NCBI GenBank assembly: GCA_030141605.1
Contig: JAQGDQ010000073.1
Location: forward strand, 498,001 to 562,000
Reading direction: 5' to 3'
DNA length: 64,000 nucleotides
Source of the DNA: Tubiluchus corallicola
Taxonomy: Eukaryota > Priapulida > Priapulimorpha > Priapulimorphida > Tubiluchidae
A program made the translations under genes and the position numbers. The notes under the pieces were generated by a model. It did not search any database and was not told where the DNA came from. It saw nothing but the letters and a program-made list of their open reading frames with translations. This document shows positions 50,725 through 64,000 of this stretch, in pieces (position 1 is the first letter of the stretch; the number at the start of each line of letters is the position of its first letter).

Positions 50725-52229
50725 TCTCATTTATCTCCGGTTTCTCACACTTTCTCTAAGGTTCTTTCTTTCCCAACTTTTCTCGCAAACTTTAGTCTTC
50801 CTTTCCATTTCTCAGCTGTCTTTTTCTCCCTAATTTTCGCTCAGTTCTTTATTGTTTCTTCTCTATTCTTCTTTCTCCAAGCTGTGTCTAATTCATTTCA
50901 TTTCTCTAATTTTATGTTACGACTGAACTATCTCTAATTAACGTAGACTTCGTTTCGCCTGAATTTGATCTGATCTAACAAGTTCCTGCAGTTCTAGTCT
51001 GAAATATGTACTCAAAATTTTAATTTTAAATTTTGCGTTATTCTATTTTGATTTTGTTTCAAAGAATTTCATGTTATTTGATTACATGTTCGATACAATT
51101 CTGTTTAAAACAATTTAATTTTTTTCATTTTACCAAATTCTCTACACTAAAATACAGTTAAACGCTGAGCTTTAAGTTTAAAACATTATGAAGTTGATTT
51201 CAACTTACAGGGCATAAGTTGCGATTTTAAGACGTTATGCTACTTAGTATTAGGCCTCTACTCTTCATCTGCAGTCGTATATTTCTCCCAGTGCATGCAA
51301 TACTCAGAGTCGTTCCCGTCTGCGTCACACAACACGATTTAGGAACCTATGAATACATTTTATTTCACGAAGCCACTTCTGCCGTCTAAAGTGGTGTTAG
51401 TTAAAGTGATTGGGAAGTACAATAGAAGGAAAACATGCAAGCTGAGAACAGCTGCCCATGGTTTGTTCGAACAACACAAAAGTCAACACGACAATCTGTT
51501 ACGACAAACACGACCTTTTGTGGCAATAAAGACATTCTTAATTGTTTCAAATACAAGACTTTAACTTTCTCATTTTTTACAGTAATTTTATTAATGGCAC
51601 TTGTACGCTTCGAGGTCTAAGTGAGTGTTTTCGATTTGGGAATTAAGTTTATCAAATAACTTGTTTAAATTAGAAATAATTTCTTACCATTTTTGTATCT
51701 GAAGAAACCAGTATGAATTTTCCGCGTAAACACCCAAGACCATTCCATTAGAAGAAATAATAATTGTACACTATCGAATCTTACAAAGTTTGTATGCACA
51801 TTTCAAGTCCAAAACTGAAGAGTACATTTTAGAGAACCTCACTAAATTTAAGATTTAATTTAAATTCTATACGGCGCGGCTATTTCACCAGGAAACAAAC
51901 ATCTGCCAGCGCTTTTAAAGCGTTAAACCAATTAAAAAAGTGAAACAGAAAAACGACTTCCTCTTTCGAAGTTTCTCAGTCGTCGTACAAGAATAAATTA
52001 CATAGGATTGCGCTCAGCGCGGCTCTGTGGAAAATATTAGTATCTAGAAGTCCCATGCCCTTCCAGGTTTTTGTGGTTGCCCCAAAGATCGCCAATTACA
52101 TGAAGGATTTGCTTGCAATGGGAAATGTGGTGGGAGGACATTTCATGCATTACAAGCTATTGATTGAGCCTGTATGTCTCACTTATACGAGAATCTGAAA
52201 AACAGCGTGCTTACTATAATAATTATTAA

Positions 52230-52600
52230 ACGAATGAGCCGGACAGATTGACCAAGGGACTAACCCACTGGTCAATTAACTAATCGAAAAACAACTACTC
52301 AACTAACCGACCCGTGAATAACCAACTGACTGAACCAACCAGTCTATCATCCAGTCAGCCAACCAGTCATCTAGTCAGTCAATCAGATAGTCTGCTAGCT
52401 AGCTAACTAGCCAACCAACTGAGTAGGAAACCAACTCAAACCATCTACATCAGCCAGCCACTTAAAAAGCTAATCAACTAATTAATCAATTCACCAACCT
52501 AACCAGCTAGCCAACAGCCAGGCAGTTATCAAATCAACCAAATAAATAACAAACAACCGAACAAACAAACAAACAAACAAACTCGAACAGACAGAGAAAC
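52230..52600. repeat. Degenerate tetramer array (AACT / CAGT / AACC / AAAC)
   Basis: AACTAACC, CCAGTCAGCC, TAGCTAGC and finally AAACAAAC words follow one another over 370 bp with gradual change of unit. Confidence 0.85.
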
Positions 52601-53573
52601 AAACGAGCAAACAAAAGAAGAAAGCAAAAGGAAACTGAAACTAGGTAAGGAACAAATGAGCCACAGCAAGCTCAACGATGGGCAAACAAAATGGTATTTC
52701 CTCAACTAGTATCAGTCAAATTATTATAGTTAAGTCAAGGAATGCTAGTGTAAGAGAGACGTATAACAAAACCTATATAATCGGTTGCCGTAAAGTGTCA
52801 AAAATTTGCTAACATTAAAGACTTATTTCGGCAGCTAAGGGCCGCACGTTTATTTTTTGCGCCCAAAAGCGAAAAAGCTGATAAAAATTACAGCAGAAAA
52901 TACAAAACACGTATTTTTTGAGTTTATAATCGTAATTGCCGTGTCTAGACTAGTATGATAACTTTGTAATTTGTATGTAATGATAGGTATCCAATTCAGC
53001 AGCTACAGTAATTGTAAGTGAATGGGACGAAATTACTATTTTTAGGCCGCTTTTTATTTCTTGAATCGATATTATATTCTAATTTGTTAAATATCAAATG
53101 TTTAGCAAAGAATGTAATGATCAGATATAAAATGTACTGACACCAATAATAATGCACGTTTATTACCGTATGTCACTTAGTAAAAATTCATCTGTTACGG
53201 CTGCACTATGTTTGAGGCAGTCATTTACGAATTTTATTAAGTCTGTCGCGTAAACAGTTCGTTCAGTGAAAAATGTCAATCTGTTTCAATAAGAACGTTA
53301 GAAAATATCTACTGATAGGCATTACCATGGTTGTAATACATCTCGCTACCAAATAATAATTGCTGGTAAACAGTAAAAAGAAGGAAAGACAGAAGAACAA
53401 AAACTGAAGATTGAAGGAAAAATAAAAAACAACAATCAATGCAGAATGTTGTGAATATAATTGGGTGGTAAAATGTTTTATGGTACAAATGAGGGAGTAC
53501 ACTCAAAGTACTGCCGTTCATGGAAATACAAAATTCAGCGTGAGCAGTAAAATCCATACAATACAGTTAAAAA

Positions 53574-54009
53574 TGACGTCATTAATTATTTGCTTTCTTT
53601 ACCTTTAACTCGGGTTCCTGGTTTTCGCTGTAAGAAATCTTCGTAAGTGCACGAGCCCGGCGGGGGATGGAACAGCATGGTATGACCCCCTGGAGAAAAC
53701 ATTTGACTTTGTTCCCTGAACACCATCATTTGTTCTTCCGGAAAACCGTATGTGGCTTTAGCAGGATGATACATTCGTAACCTAATATGACGTGTGCAGT
53801 GACGTCACCGGTGACGTTCCGAAAAAGTTTGTTCAGTGACTTAAAACAGTTTTTCGGTGTTTTATGCAAGTTATTGCATTTAGTCTTTATTTTTTAGTCA
53901 GCGCTTTCTCACTGTAATTAATTGGCAAGCGTATGGTAAATGCTTTCGTCACTGATTACGTTTTGATGACATCAATGATGACGTTCTAAAGGATATTAAT
54001 AATGACGTT
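53574..54009. promoter_or_regulatory. CRE/ATF-site cluster around Pax2/5/8 exon 1
   Basis: TGACGT occurs at 53574, 53788, 53800, 53812, 53979 and 54003, all in the same orientation. Two of them are the full palindrome TGACGTCA (53574, 53800), and a TGACATCA lies at 53966. CREB/ATF proteins bind such sites. The position, just upstream of and beside the presumed start codon, suggests the Pax promoter. Confidence 0.45.
53603..53774 (-). CDS. pax2/5/8: Pax2/5/8 exon 1, N-terminal extension (residues 1-58)
   Basis: This exon encodes 57 codons plus one base. It starts at the ATG 53774-53772, the first in-frame ATG after an in-frame TGA about 35 bases upstream, and ends ...TTAAAG before GTAAAG. The carried G plus GC of exon 2 gives the glycine that opens the paired domain (G-H-G-G-V-N-Q). 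This frame match, the clean donor and protein-like composition (rich in M, P, F, no simple repeat) are the reasons for the call. The 57-residue leader is longer than the roughly 15 residues of vertebrate Pax2/5/8, and I recognise no motif in it. It lies 25.5 kb from exon 2, so the link rests on frame and strand only. Another, closer first exon could exist as well. Confidence 0.72.
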
Positions 54010-56377
54010 CCGAAGCAATATGTTGCGATTTACGATCAATTTAGACGCACGAAGATATCTGGTATGGCAACAGCGTTTATCGACGCGTAATTATTATCCA
54101 TAATTGTCGCAGTAGTAATGCTGAACAATCGAAGGTATCCACTATTGCTGAAGCAAAATTAGTCAAATGAATAAGTGAATGTAAAATAATTTGAAGCAAA
54201 CAAATGTATAAATTCAAATTTTGTCTGAAATTGTACTATAACACTTGCCAGAATTGTTTCAACAAATTAGACAAAAATCTGTGAGTCTAGTTAAAGCGAA
54301 ATTATATAAGTATATTATTGTGATCCTAATGTATTGTAGTCACCCAACAACTTATTCTTCGAATTATAATTTGCCAAGTGATTTAATTGCATGTGCATGT
54401 TAGTGCAGCAAATCCCGCCTAGGAACGTTCCAACCCTGGCATGAGCATTACAGAAACTTTCTATTATTATCAAAAACAACAATAAAAATAATGTATCTCG
54501 AATTTTCACCTAGAATTTCATTAGACGAGAGGTAGAACAGTAAAAAATAAAACTAAAAAGTGCAATTTAGTACTACCTTTATGAATGACATTTAATAATT
54601 AAGACACTTTATTATAAAGAAGAAGGAAAAAAGGAGAAAGACAAGGAGGAAGAGACGGAAATAGAAACTTTATAAATCACTCCTTGCAATTAAGAATTTA
54701 ATTTTTATATGACAAATAACTGTGGCAAAAATGTTCTAATTAGAACTCCCAAAAATTTCGCCTTTTAACGCGTTTATAATAGCTCGATCATTTTCTTTAA
54801 TAACTCGATCGTATTTCAGTGATTAATTAGTTTGGCGTCGTTAATTAAACACAGATGAATTTTATTTTATTATGTACTAATCAGTAGAGGCAGTCTGTAC
54901 GAATTGACGTTGAGAATGACGCATAGATTTTATAATTTTATTTTTGTACATTTCTATACAGTAAGAAAGAGACGCATTATAAAAGCGTTGACAATAGTAT
55001 TACAGTGCCTAACGGACTTCATTTTCAGTCAGGAAATTTTATGAGTTATTTGTCGTGATTGCTAGAAAACCCCAGTTGAAGTTTATGTCACAATGCGTCG
55101 TTTCATGTGATATCATCTTCATTATAGAACCACATCCGGTCTACATCTTCCGGTGCATTCACAGGTCTAGTATTTTAATGTAACGGTCACATTCTGAGGC
55201 TGTTTATCACTGATTTGGGGGAAAGTTCTTTTTTGAAGAGAGGGCAAGGATGACAACTTAAAGGCACACGCTACACGCGTCGCATCCAGGGGTGCTGATA
55301 TACTTCCGCTCTTAATTTTGAACAAAGAAAGCTATAGACACTCTCATTGTATGCTGATTACGTGTAGAAATGTCGGTTAAATTTAAAGCTCGTCTTATAC
55401 CCGCCGAACTGCTCATTTATTGCTCGTAATTAAACGGAAAGTTGACGAACGGTTTCCGGAATAATACAGTCAACAATCTGCCGTTGAAACTTTAGTGTTT
55501 CCATATAGTTTAAAAAGCATCCAAACAGTTTCAAGCTCTTTACCAGAAAGCTGAAATTTAGTCAACGCTAAGTTGTAAACGTTGAGACATTGCTGTTACT
55601 TTGTTTACGTAAAGTTGTAAATAAATTATTTTGGAAAGCAGGCGTTTCAACAGACATCGAATTTTTTAAAAATATTTTTAGTTTTTAAACTCAACTGATT
55701 TATTAAAATTTAAAATGTTAAAGACGATGTACATGTTTAAAATCAGCTTATTTCTTATAAGCTTAAAAGTTAAGTCTTTAAAAAATTTTACAACTGAGAA
55801 CCACCTGCCAAAACACTTAAATTTCATTTTAAAGTATTGTGCGTAGTGTAGTATCTAGACTCTAGTGTCAACAACTATTTTAAGAATCCGCAAGAAATAT
55901 ATTACAATACATATCTTCAAAGTTTTGTTTTCAAAGATTCACATAGATGCTTCGGTAGATCATTTTAAAATTTAGCTTTTAAATTTGAATTTAAAATTGT
56001 TTGCAATGCTTGTTAAATTTGTAAACTATGAAATAATTTTTCTTGACTAGTTTATTCAGAAAGTTTTATCCATTGTTTTAACAGACCGTTTACAGCAACG
56101 AAATGTTGTAACTAAACCAAAATAGTTATAAAATTAATATGTATAAATGTGTAGGTTTTTCGTAAGAGCTATAAAATTTGTGAAAAATAAGATATTGTTA
56201 ACTATAAAACTTAAAAAAATATGAGAACTTATAGACGGTAAGAATTGCTCGGAAAAAAATCTATATTTATCAAAACAATAATTTTTACTTAAGAGTTATT
56301 AGTTGCTTTCTTTTAGAATGCATATACAAAGCAGTTCTGTATATAATTCTCTAATATCTTATATATATATATAGCCT

Positions 56378-56434
56378 GCAAAGTGGAAAATGAGTTTCTT
56401 TCAAACTTGCAAAGTAGAAAAATGATTTTCTTTC
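56378..56434 (+). repeat. Short tandem duplication, about 28-bp unit
   Basis: GCAAAGTGGAAAATGAGTTT then CTTTC, repeated as GCAAAGTAGAAAAATGATTT then CTTTC. Confidence 0.8.
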
Positions 56435-59340
56435 GAAATCGTAAGCAGATTTTTTGGCAATTAGCCCAAAATTTCCCGGTTTTTTATGTAGGAACGCTAG
56501 TCATCTCTGAGGCAAACCATCATACATTTTTGCTTTTACGACAGTGTAGGACTCCTATAGAATAAAGATTACCTATATGCGATATGTAAGGCGAGAATTC
56601 TGTCTACTCCGCCAGGAAATTTCATTTTATCTTTTAATTACTAATTAATCTCAATTGTAAGCATTGGACAATAATTAAAACTGCCGTCATGTGTGATTGC
56701 AAGAAAGCTAAATGAAATTGAATTAAAATCTTAATCGCAGAAATTCGTGTTAGGCGCGTGCTTCGACTACGCAGACTTATTTGAAGAACACTTGTGAGAT
56801 GTCAAGTAGGGGAAGTTTAGATTCAAGACGCTACCTAAACGCTTGTTTAACTTTAAGGCCCCGTTTAACTCTTTGGCGGTGTTTTGCCGCCTTGCCCCCG
56901 AGCTAATATCAAGCTTGTAATGATTGTCCATAACGAGGTAGGCAGATCAAATGAAATTACATAAGTTAAAATCGGAATTAATTTGATTGTAACATTTTGT
57001 TGCATGTGGTAATTTGTATAAGCATATAGTACATTAAAGTAACAGGAACTTTAGGGCGTGTTTTAAATTTCTGGTAGTAAATAAGAAACAAACATTATCA
57101 ATTTTAAATAATTAATTAAGATTAAGAAACTATGCAAACTTTAAAGTTTGTAATTGAGTATACTCCATTAGTCCAACTGCATAATTCTCGGTGAACGTTA
57201 AATGTTAGGATATTCTAAGAAAGTTTTAAATTCGAAACTTCGTTTTGTATTAATTGAACAGAAAAACAGAGCCTAATTAAGAAACCTCATAAACATAAAC
57301 GAATTATAAGAACCGCAAGTGGTGAAACGAGCAAAAGAACTTAAGGAAGTAAACAAGGTGGGGCTGGGGGTGACTTCCCAAAGGTACCTATTTTAAACTT
57401 TAGCAGGCGGGTAAGAGGCTTGTTTTTTGTTACAGTAGAAGTCGGTAGCTTAAATTTAAAGGGACCAACAACATACCGCATAACCAAGCAATTTCGTCAG
57501 TTACTTTGGACCAAAGAAATACAATTACATAGGTTACAATGAAATGATTCGTTGGTTTTTCTTTTTGAATTTTAGAGTAAATGTCGCGGACAAGTTAAAC
57601 TATATACTAGTTATTACAATCTTTGGTTTTAACGTTTATTTTACTGAAAGTTGAATTTTATCATCGCTTTAAAATGAATTTTCGTTTTATATGGAAAAGT
57701 CGAGTTATAATTTAATTTCATTTTAGAAAAAAATAAAACTTACAACCTTATAACAAACTCATTTTTTTCAATTATACTGATTTGATGATTAAATTATGTT
57801 TTGTGTGAGGTCTATAATTTATATACCAAAAATTATGAAATGAAAATAAAAAATGAAAGTAAATGCAATAAAATTCTTTCTACCGGTGCTTGTACAAACA
57901 ACACAGGAAAAATCGAATATTTCTAGAAAAGAATCAAACAAATATTTTATCTTTTGCACTTGTCTCTCACGTAATATTTAGTTCACAATTCCGTCGCACC
58001 TTCAATAAATTTTAGCTCAACTTTTCGCTTAATTAACGTTGCACGCAACCAACTTTTTTCTCCACAAAAAAGTCACTTTTGTATATTCGCGACACGTCAC
58101 GCTATACCTAGGCACTGCCTCTTCATCAACTACCTGTTGCTGCTATCACATCAAACCATCCGATATTAGTTCTGCTTATAAGTTTTCAATTGCTCTCTGG
58201 GTGACCATCCGTGCAGTTCGGGCAGTCCGTTTATGAGCGAGTCAAATATGCTAGGAGGTGGAACCCAGAGTGTGGCAATATTTTTGTCTGCTCGCCCAAG
58301 AACTCAAGAAACCATCCGTTTGGAAAAAAGATACGTATTGTCTTCGCACTTTTCTCAAAATTATCACATAAATTTTTTAGGTAAAAGTAGCGCGTTATAC
58401 TATGTATGCATGGCTCCATACAAAAGGCTTGTCACATTTTCGTACTTTTTCAGCATCTAGAAAGAAAACGCAAAAATATGCCGCAAAAAGCACGAGTACT
58501 GAGTGCGAGGTTATCAGTTCCAGCCGTTTCACATTAAGAAGCAACAGTTTCTTTTTAGCGAGGATCCCTAAAACAAATGCCATAGAGGACCAGTATTAAA
58601 TTTGATATATCTGCAAGGTTAAAACAAGAAAATCTAATTATATTCTTGTGTTTTTTAGATTAAAAAATACTATTTTACTACTGGTTTTAGTCACACATAA
58701 ACTTGAAGAAAGTGAAGCACAAATCAATGCACGTTAAACTACACAACGTCAAGTCCCACGCTGTTGTTGGGACAATAACCATTGCAAGATCCTAGGGAAA
58801 ACTATGGCAGTAAAGTTTATTGAAATTTTACCACTGGTGTCTGCATGGCGAAGCGAGTGATTTTCTGTTTACCGTCTGAAATAGCAGCAAACTACGCGCA
58901 ACGAAATGAGAAATCTTCGTCTAGTGACGTCACTGTGTAAACAAAACCAGTTACGCCCAGTGAATCGTAAAATGTCGCAATTTTTGGATACTTAACAAGG
59001 GGAAAATGGGCAAATTTGTTTGTTTTAGCTCTTACATAGTTCAACATGCAAAAAGTGAGGCAGTAAATGTAGCTTATTAAAGTTAAATAAGCTAGGCGAC
59101 GATTAAATTATACGTACAGCGCACCATAGCTTTATTTAATCCACAGCTCGCTATAACACTTACGTGTAACTGAAATACAGAAACAAGTTCTGTCACCAGA
59201 AATCGACATTCCTCTTTAAATTTCTTACATGCCTAGTCACTTGTGTTTCTTAAATTTGTGCATTGGAGGAAGCGTTTTGTTAACTTTGCGTGATTACTTA
59301 AGTGCATAAATATTTTAACGAAAAAATATCAAAGAAACAA

Positions 59341-59507
59341 CCAGACGACCTACCGATCGACCAACCACTGTCAGTCAGCCAAGAAACTAGCCAACCGACC
59401 GACTGACTTACTGATTAAACCATCACTCGGCCAACCAATCAACAAAATAAACAAACGTGCAAGCAGGGAAGCAAGCAAGCAAACAAGCAAAAAACAAACA
59501 AACAATT
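59341..59507. repeat. Degenerate tetramer array (GACC / CAGT / AAGC / AAAC)
   Basis: CGACCAACC, GTCAGTCAGCC, GACCGACTGACT, GCAAGCAAGC and AAACAAACAAAC words follow one another, the same type as at 52230. Confidence 0.85.
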
Positions 59508-62504
59508 GGAAAGTTTATGAACAGGGAATTCTGTCAGACTTCTCTATCCGGTGGCACACGTGCTAAACTGACAATAATCCTGTTTTCAGTCTTATTATAT
59601 GACATGGACCGCTGAGGCAGGTAAATAGGGGTGAAATTCGCCCACATTTTTGCAAAAAGAGCAGGCTTAGCTGCTTAAATTGCCTATCATTTTGCCATGA
59701 GTCATCGATTCAGGTAAAACTGGTAAATATAATTTAGGTTAAAATATAGCTTAAGCGCTGATTATACGTTAATAACAAAGTGCATGCTGTTTAGTGGGCG
59801 TGGCTAGATGGACTACCCACACACGAAAGTATGGAGTTAGCACAGTGAGATACTATGTAGCGGATTTGAAATTGTGGAACAAGTAAAAAGATGTGCAAAG
59901 TTAACTTCAGATATTTGCACTAACAAAATACAAGCATTTTTAATTTCTTGCGTGGCATTTTTTAGAAATATAATATTTTATCACTGTTTTTGTTTTTTTT
60001 AAATGAAAGGATCCATGTAATCATATTCATGACATTATATGGTGTGTGTTGTTTTGTGTATTACACTTTTTAATTCGTCTAGCATGCGGCAAATCTCATT
60101 ACAAGATTCTATCGTCTAGTCTACATTATACGTAAATTAGGCTTACACTAATGCTGACGGAAACCCCCTCTGTGGAAGATCATAATTACCGTACTATAAT
60201 TAAAACTCTGGCACAGTTTTAACCAAGAAATCATAAGGGGGTCTTCTTGGCGTTGTATTCGCTACATGTAACTGTGCAAACTTTGACTAGAATGTCAAGC
60301 TTCCATAAAATCACCCGTCGGCGCCTTTGAACAAGGCTTGTATTTGGGCAAAATTAACATATAATTCGTGGGTATAAAATTTCTTCGTGGATTACATACG
60401 CAAGAACTTCTTGCCTCTGTTGTGCCACACGCACGTACATGCGATTACCAAATTTTATAAAATAAGTATTATAAAATGCAGAGAATATTTATTTATTTTT
60501 ATCTTGACATCTAATTTTTCAGATTCTTCCATTCAGAAGTTTCAAATAATACAATATAAAAACAACTTAAAATAAAATCATAATTCATAAATTAATGAAA
60601 TATCCAAGGCAGTTTGCACTGAATATCTAGTGAATTATGAATTTAATCGGAATTCTTTTTATATTGTATCATATTGTTTCAATCCTCTATGGAGTATATA
60701 GTGATGTGGCAGTTTCACAGGCACGCGAACAATCGTCCCACACGGCAATGAAAGATTATATTCAAAATAGCTTCTGTTGACACGCAGTGTTGAGCATGAA
60801 AGTTTTTGCCCAATTTCTTCTGTTTGGACAGGAGAGGAGCAAAAAACAAACGCCTCCCTGCCACATTTTCTTCTCCGCGTAGTTTTTATGCAGAGATTAG
60901 CGGATCTGACTCACCTAATTAACCAGGCACTTAAACACGGTTATTTTCTCCCCGTTTACACTGTTATTTTGAGCCAGGTGTGCATAACATACCTGCCTAA
61001 CCTGCCACAACTCATTGGTTCGCCCTAACGTTTGATCTTGAACTAGTCAAATGCACGACAGGTACTCAGAGTCTTTAGGTAATAGTAAAGAGTTCCGTTA
61101 TAATGCAGATGTAGGAACATGTTCGCAGTATATACAACATTTTTGTTGTTTGTAGCCTCATTAGTCGCAATACGAAAATTATTTTAGTCTAATTAGTCTG
61201 CCTGTGCATCTAACTTGCGGTTTGTTAAGTGTAAGACATGAATAATTAACTCCAAATAGACCAAATAATCTTGGAATTTTCTCATAATTGCCTTTTGCAA
61301 CTGGTGACGTTCCAATATTTCATTTGGCTCCAGATGGTGTACTGTCTTTGTTCTTAAATAACTTGTTTCTCGCGCATTTACAAAAGAACTTTCAGCCTAT
61401 TAAAGTGTTTTATAACGTTTTTGCGTATAAAGAAAGACACAGAATAAACACACAATTATAACACACAATAAGAAAGAAGATTCTAAAAAACATTTGTTTA
61501 ATTGCAGAGACAGTTCACTACTTGATGACAAATTTCTTCACCAGTTACTTAGATTATACATCGCCACGTGCTTTGCGGATATTATTCTTCTTACATGGAA
61601 ATTGCTTTTACAAAGCAAATAAACAGCCTGCTTGCGTCGTGTAGGGAAAATTATCAAACCCAGTGTGTGGGGTGAAGCGTTTCATGTAAAACATCAGCAA
61701 ATATTGTATAAAGTCATCTCAGAGTAATCAGGTTTATCTGCATTGACTATAATTATTCAAAAACACACATTTGCCTGGATTTTACTCTTCGTACGTCTTA
61801 AGCAATGTGTTTTCCGTGGATAACAACATCACTCTTTTACAACTTTAACAAGTTTTATCTTGTCAAGACGCCATTTTGGCTGACCCTCTGACGGAGAGCA
61901 ATATTACTATTAAATCTATGTTTTCAGTACATGCTTGAGCTACCTTTGCATTAGAAATCAACTCCCTGTAGTAATTAGGCATTTAGTTCATTAGTCATTA
62001 TTAAATTAATGCATGATTTATGCAAATTTGAAGTTGAAATTAATTAGAAAGGCGACGAGTTGGAATGAACGTCGGCGAAAGCGCAATCACAAGATGGCAA
62101 GAGAAATGCCACAGCCTGACGTAGCGTTAAAGCATTTTTAAATTTTGCACGTGATAAAAACGTTTATTGATGATTGTAAAACCTGGCTGCAACATACGAA
62201 GGTGCTAATGAGCGTATTAATTATCCACCATATTAACTGTCATTAGCATTATGTGCAGTAGGTACCTTAATTAATTAACGTAATTCGAGTTTGAAGGACT
62301 TCGTTTATATCCTCAGTACTGCAGTGACTTGTTCTCTAGCAGCCGAAGCCTTATATAGATTTGATTTAAATAAATTAGCATTTTTTAAAATTACAAATTT
62401 ACTTTAGCTATTTCATAATAGTAATAGTATTAATAGTTAACATCTAGTATGATAAATTGTTCACTGATCATTATTTTTTCATCACCACTTGTCACCATCG
62501 ATCA

Positions 62505-62690
62505 AACTATTGTATTCCATTGCAGCTTGTTTATGTTCGTGGTTATGGTGGCCCGCACGGTTTGCGGCTTTTTACCATGTATGGGTCTCCCAGCCCAAAT
62601 CTGTATGTAAACCATGCATAATGTCTCCAAATTGTCATTTTGTGATGTGGGTTAAATAACAAATAAAAGTTAAAAGTTAAAAATCGTTAA
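62505..62690 (+). mobile_element. Probable retroelement 3' end
   Basis: A GC-richer block with hairpin-forming words (GGCCCGCACGG, GGGTCTCCCAGCCC) is followed by AACAAATAAAAGTTAAAAGT, an AATAAA plus an AAAGTTA repeat tail. This is usual for truncated LINE or SINE copies. No coding trace. Confidence 0.35.
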
Positions 62691-64000
62691 TTATAGATCT
62701 ATATTTGAAGCAAAATATTAATAAATAAATAAGCAAATGATTAAAAGAAAAAAAGGAAATTGATTTATAAAATTAACTTTTTGCTTATTTTTGCTACTTA
62801 TTCAGCAAGTCTAAATGCCTTCGAATGACATTTAACTATACCTCCTGATTTTGTCAGGCAAAATTATCATCGAGAAATATCCTAAATTGGGGAATTATTG
62901 TTCTTGAGCATATTAACTGTAATATGCAGTGCAACTATGACTATTTAAAAATGTCTTCAAAAGCTCTCAAAAATTGAAATAAAAAGCGCATATGTCATAC
63001 TTGGTGAATAATGTTATTGTTATTATGACACATGCAAGTTGCAAACAGAAAAAAACGAGAAAAAGATCTAAAATCCTAAAAATGGTTAGAAAATTATGTG
63101 TAGCAACTGTTTTCACAAATGACGTGCAAAGTGCGCAAATATTTAATTTCTATGCATTTATGCACAATTCCATCAGAGCGCTCAAGCTAGGATCTCATAT
63201 TTGCTCATTTGTTCGTCTGTTAATTAGTTTTGTGACAAATCGTTGCACAAAATTTACGTAATCTGCACTCGCAGAATAATATCTGAATTCAAGAAAATTG
63301 GATTTTTGAAAAAGCCATATGCAGGAGTAGCTTGGCAAATTTTATTTCGTTTTTTATACACCAGCGCAGGTAGCTTATGGTACAGTACGCTAATGCTGAA
63401 GTCAATTAAGGAGCGTTTCCTCAGCATATCAGCAATACCTACTACGCTGTCTCCTCTGGTGCACATTGTAAAAGGTTTGCTTGAAACTAAAGACAGTTTT
63501 ACATGTATGCGTTCTGCATACATTCGTCGCAGAACCACTATTTCCTTTTTTGTTTTATACGGCAGTGTACTCCAAAGCTCAACCTAAAACCGACGCTCCA
63601 CTATCTGCTCCGCCAAATTTTCAAGAGCAACCATGATATGTAATTACAAAACGCAAATTAAAGCAGCATTAAAACGACTCTCTACGAGTTGTTTACGCAA
63701 GACTGTTACATAGTAAAATAATAATTCTTTATTTTGAAGAATAATTCATTATTAATTGTCGCTATAGATAAAGTTGATAAAATGAAGTGACGATCGCTTA
63801 GTGCCCCTGTCGGATGAGCTAGGTTCCGTGTAAGATTCAGCAAGTTCAAAAAATCTAGAAGACCAAAGACTTTAAAAAAGACAAAAACGGAATCAAATAC
63901 AAGTAGTCGAAAAAATTATGAGTGTCTTGAAATGTCTTCTTACGGTTTAGTGTAGTGTAAGCATAAATCTTGGAAATAATATGATGCATACAGGAGTGAG

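Larger units (their letters stand above)
54010..64000. other. Upstream flank of Pax2/5/8, no gene seen
   Basis: There is no exon of a recognised family on either strand. Open frames up to 114 codons (63243-63587 and the opposing 63254-63538) lack any signature. Contents: a 26-28 bp duplication (56378-56434), a tetramer array (59341-59507), a probable retroelement 3' end (62505-62690), a perfect TGACGTCA (58925) and a complex block near 60770-61030. The region may hold Pax regulatory DNA. Confidence 0.55.

Noticed and set aside
50390-50937. Cys/Val and Thr/His repeat proteins
   Set aside because: Translation of the (GT)n/(CA)n array.
63243-63587. Opposing frames of 114 and 94 codons near the right end
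   Set aside because: Both strands are open over the same bases and neither matches a family I know. A decayed transposon remnant is possible but not supportable.

Overview
The window is nuclear DNA of an animal, very likely a marine invertebrate. It is AT-rich and full of microsatellites and worn retroelements, and its one recognisable host gene is split over a long distance. That gene is a Pax2/5/8 family transcription factor on the minus strand. I recovered ten coding exons by reading the minus strand directly. They run from a start codon at 53774 to a TAG at 10529. All nine joins use GT-AG borders and keep a single frame for 1551 nt (516 residues plus stop). The paired domain and the octapeptide are unambiguous, and the C-terminal activation/inhibitory region is clear. 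The organism is not proven. Intron sizes, the repeat types and the lack of a recognisable partial homeodomain would suit a tunicate or another invertebrate deuterostome, but this is a guess.

Layout from left to right. 1-2760 is the 3' part of a dead LINE (end of the endonuclease, reverse transcriptase, 3' UTR and TA tail). 2761-10528 has no gene I can support; it holds tandem repeats, a (GA)n array, a 15-16 bp minisatellite and the 3' flank of the Pax gene. 10529-19257 carries exons 10 to 4: C-terminal domain, linker exons and octapeptide. 25270-28069 carries exons 3 and 2, which encode nearly all of the paired domain. 28070-53602 is a 25.5 kb first intron with SINEs, an LTR-like element, two hAT-type miniature elements, LINE tails, microsatellites and a few complex stretches that look regulatory. 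Exon 1 lies at 53603-53774, flanked by a cluster of TGACGT motifs. 54010-64000 is upstream DNA without a gene I can support.

The most unusual structures are as follows. The two paired-domain exons sit inside nested complementary microsatellites: (AUU)n/(AAU)n outside and (UC)n/(AG)n around exon 3, as read in the transcript. The protein seems to have lost the partial homeodomain. Palindromic TGACGTCA is strongly over-represented. Two introns carry CTCF-like motifs and one carries a TCTCGCGAGA palindrome. Almost all long open frames outside the Pax exons are translations of simple repeats or chance frames.
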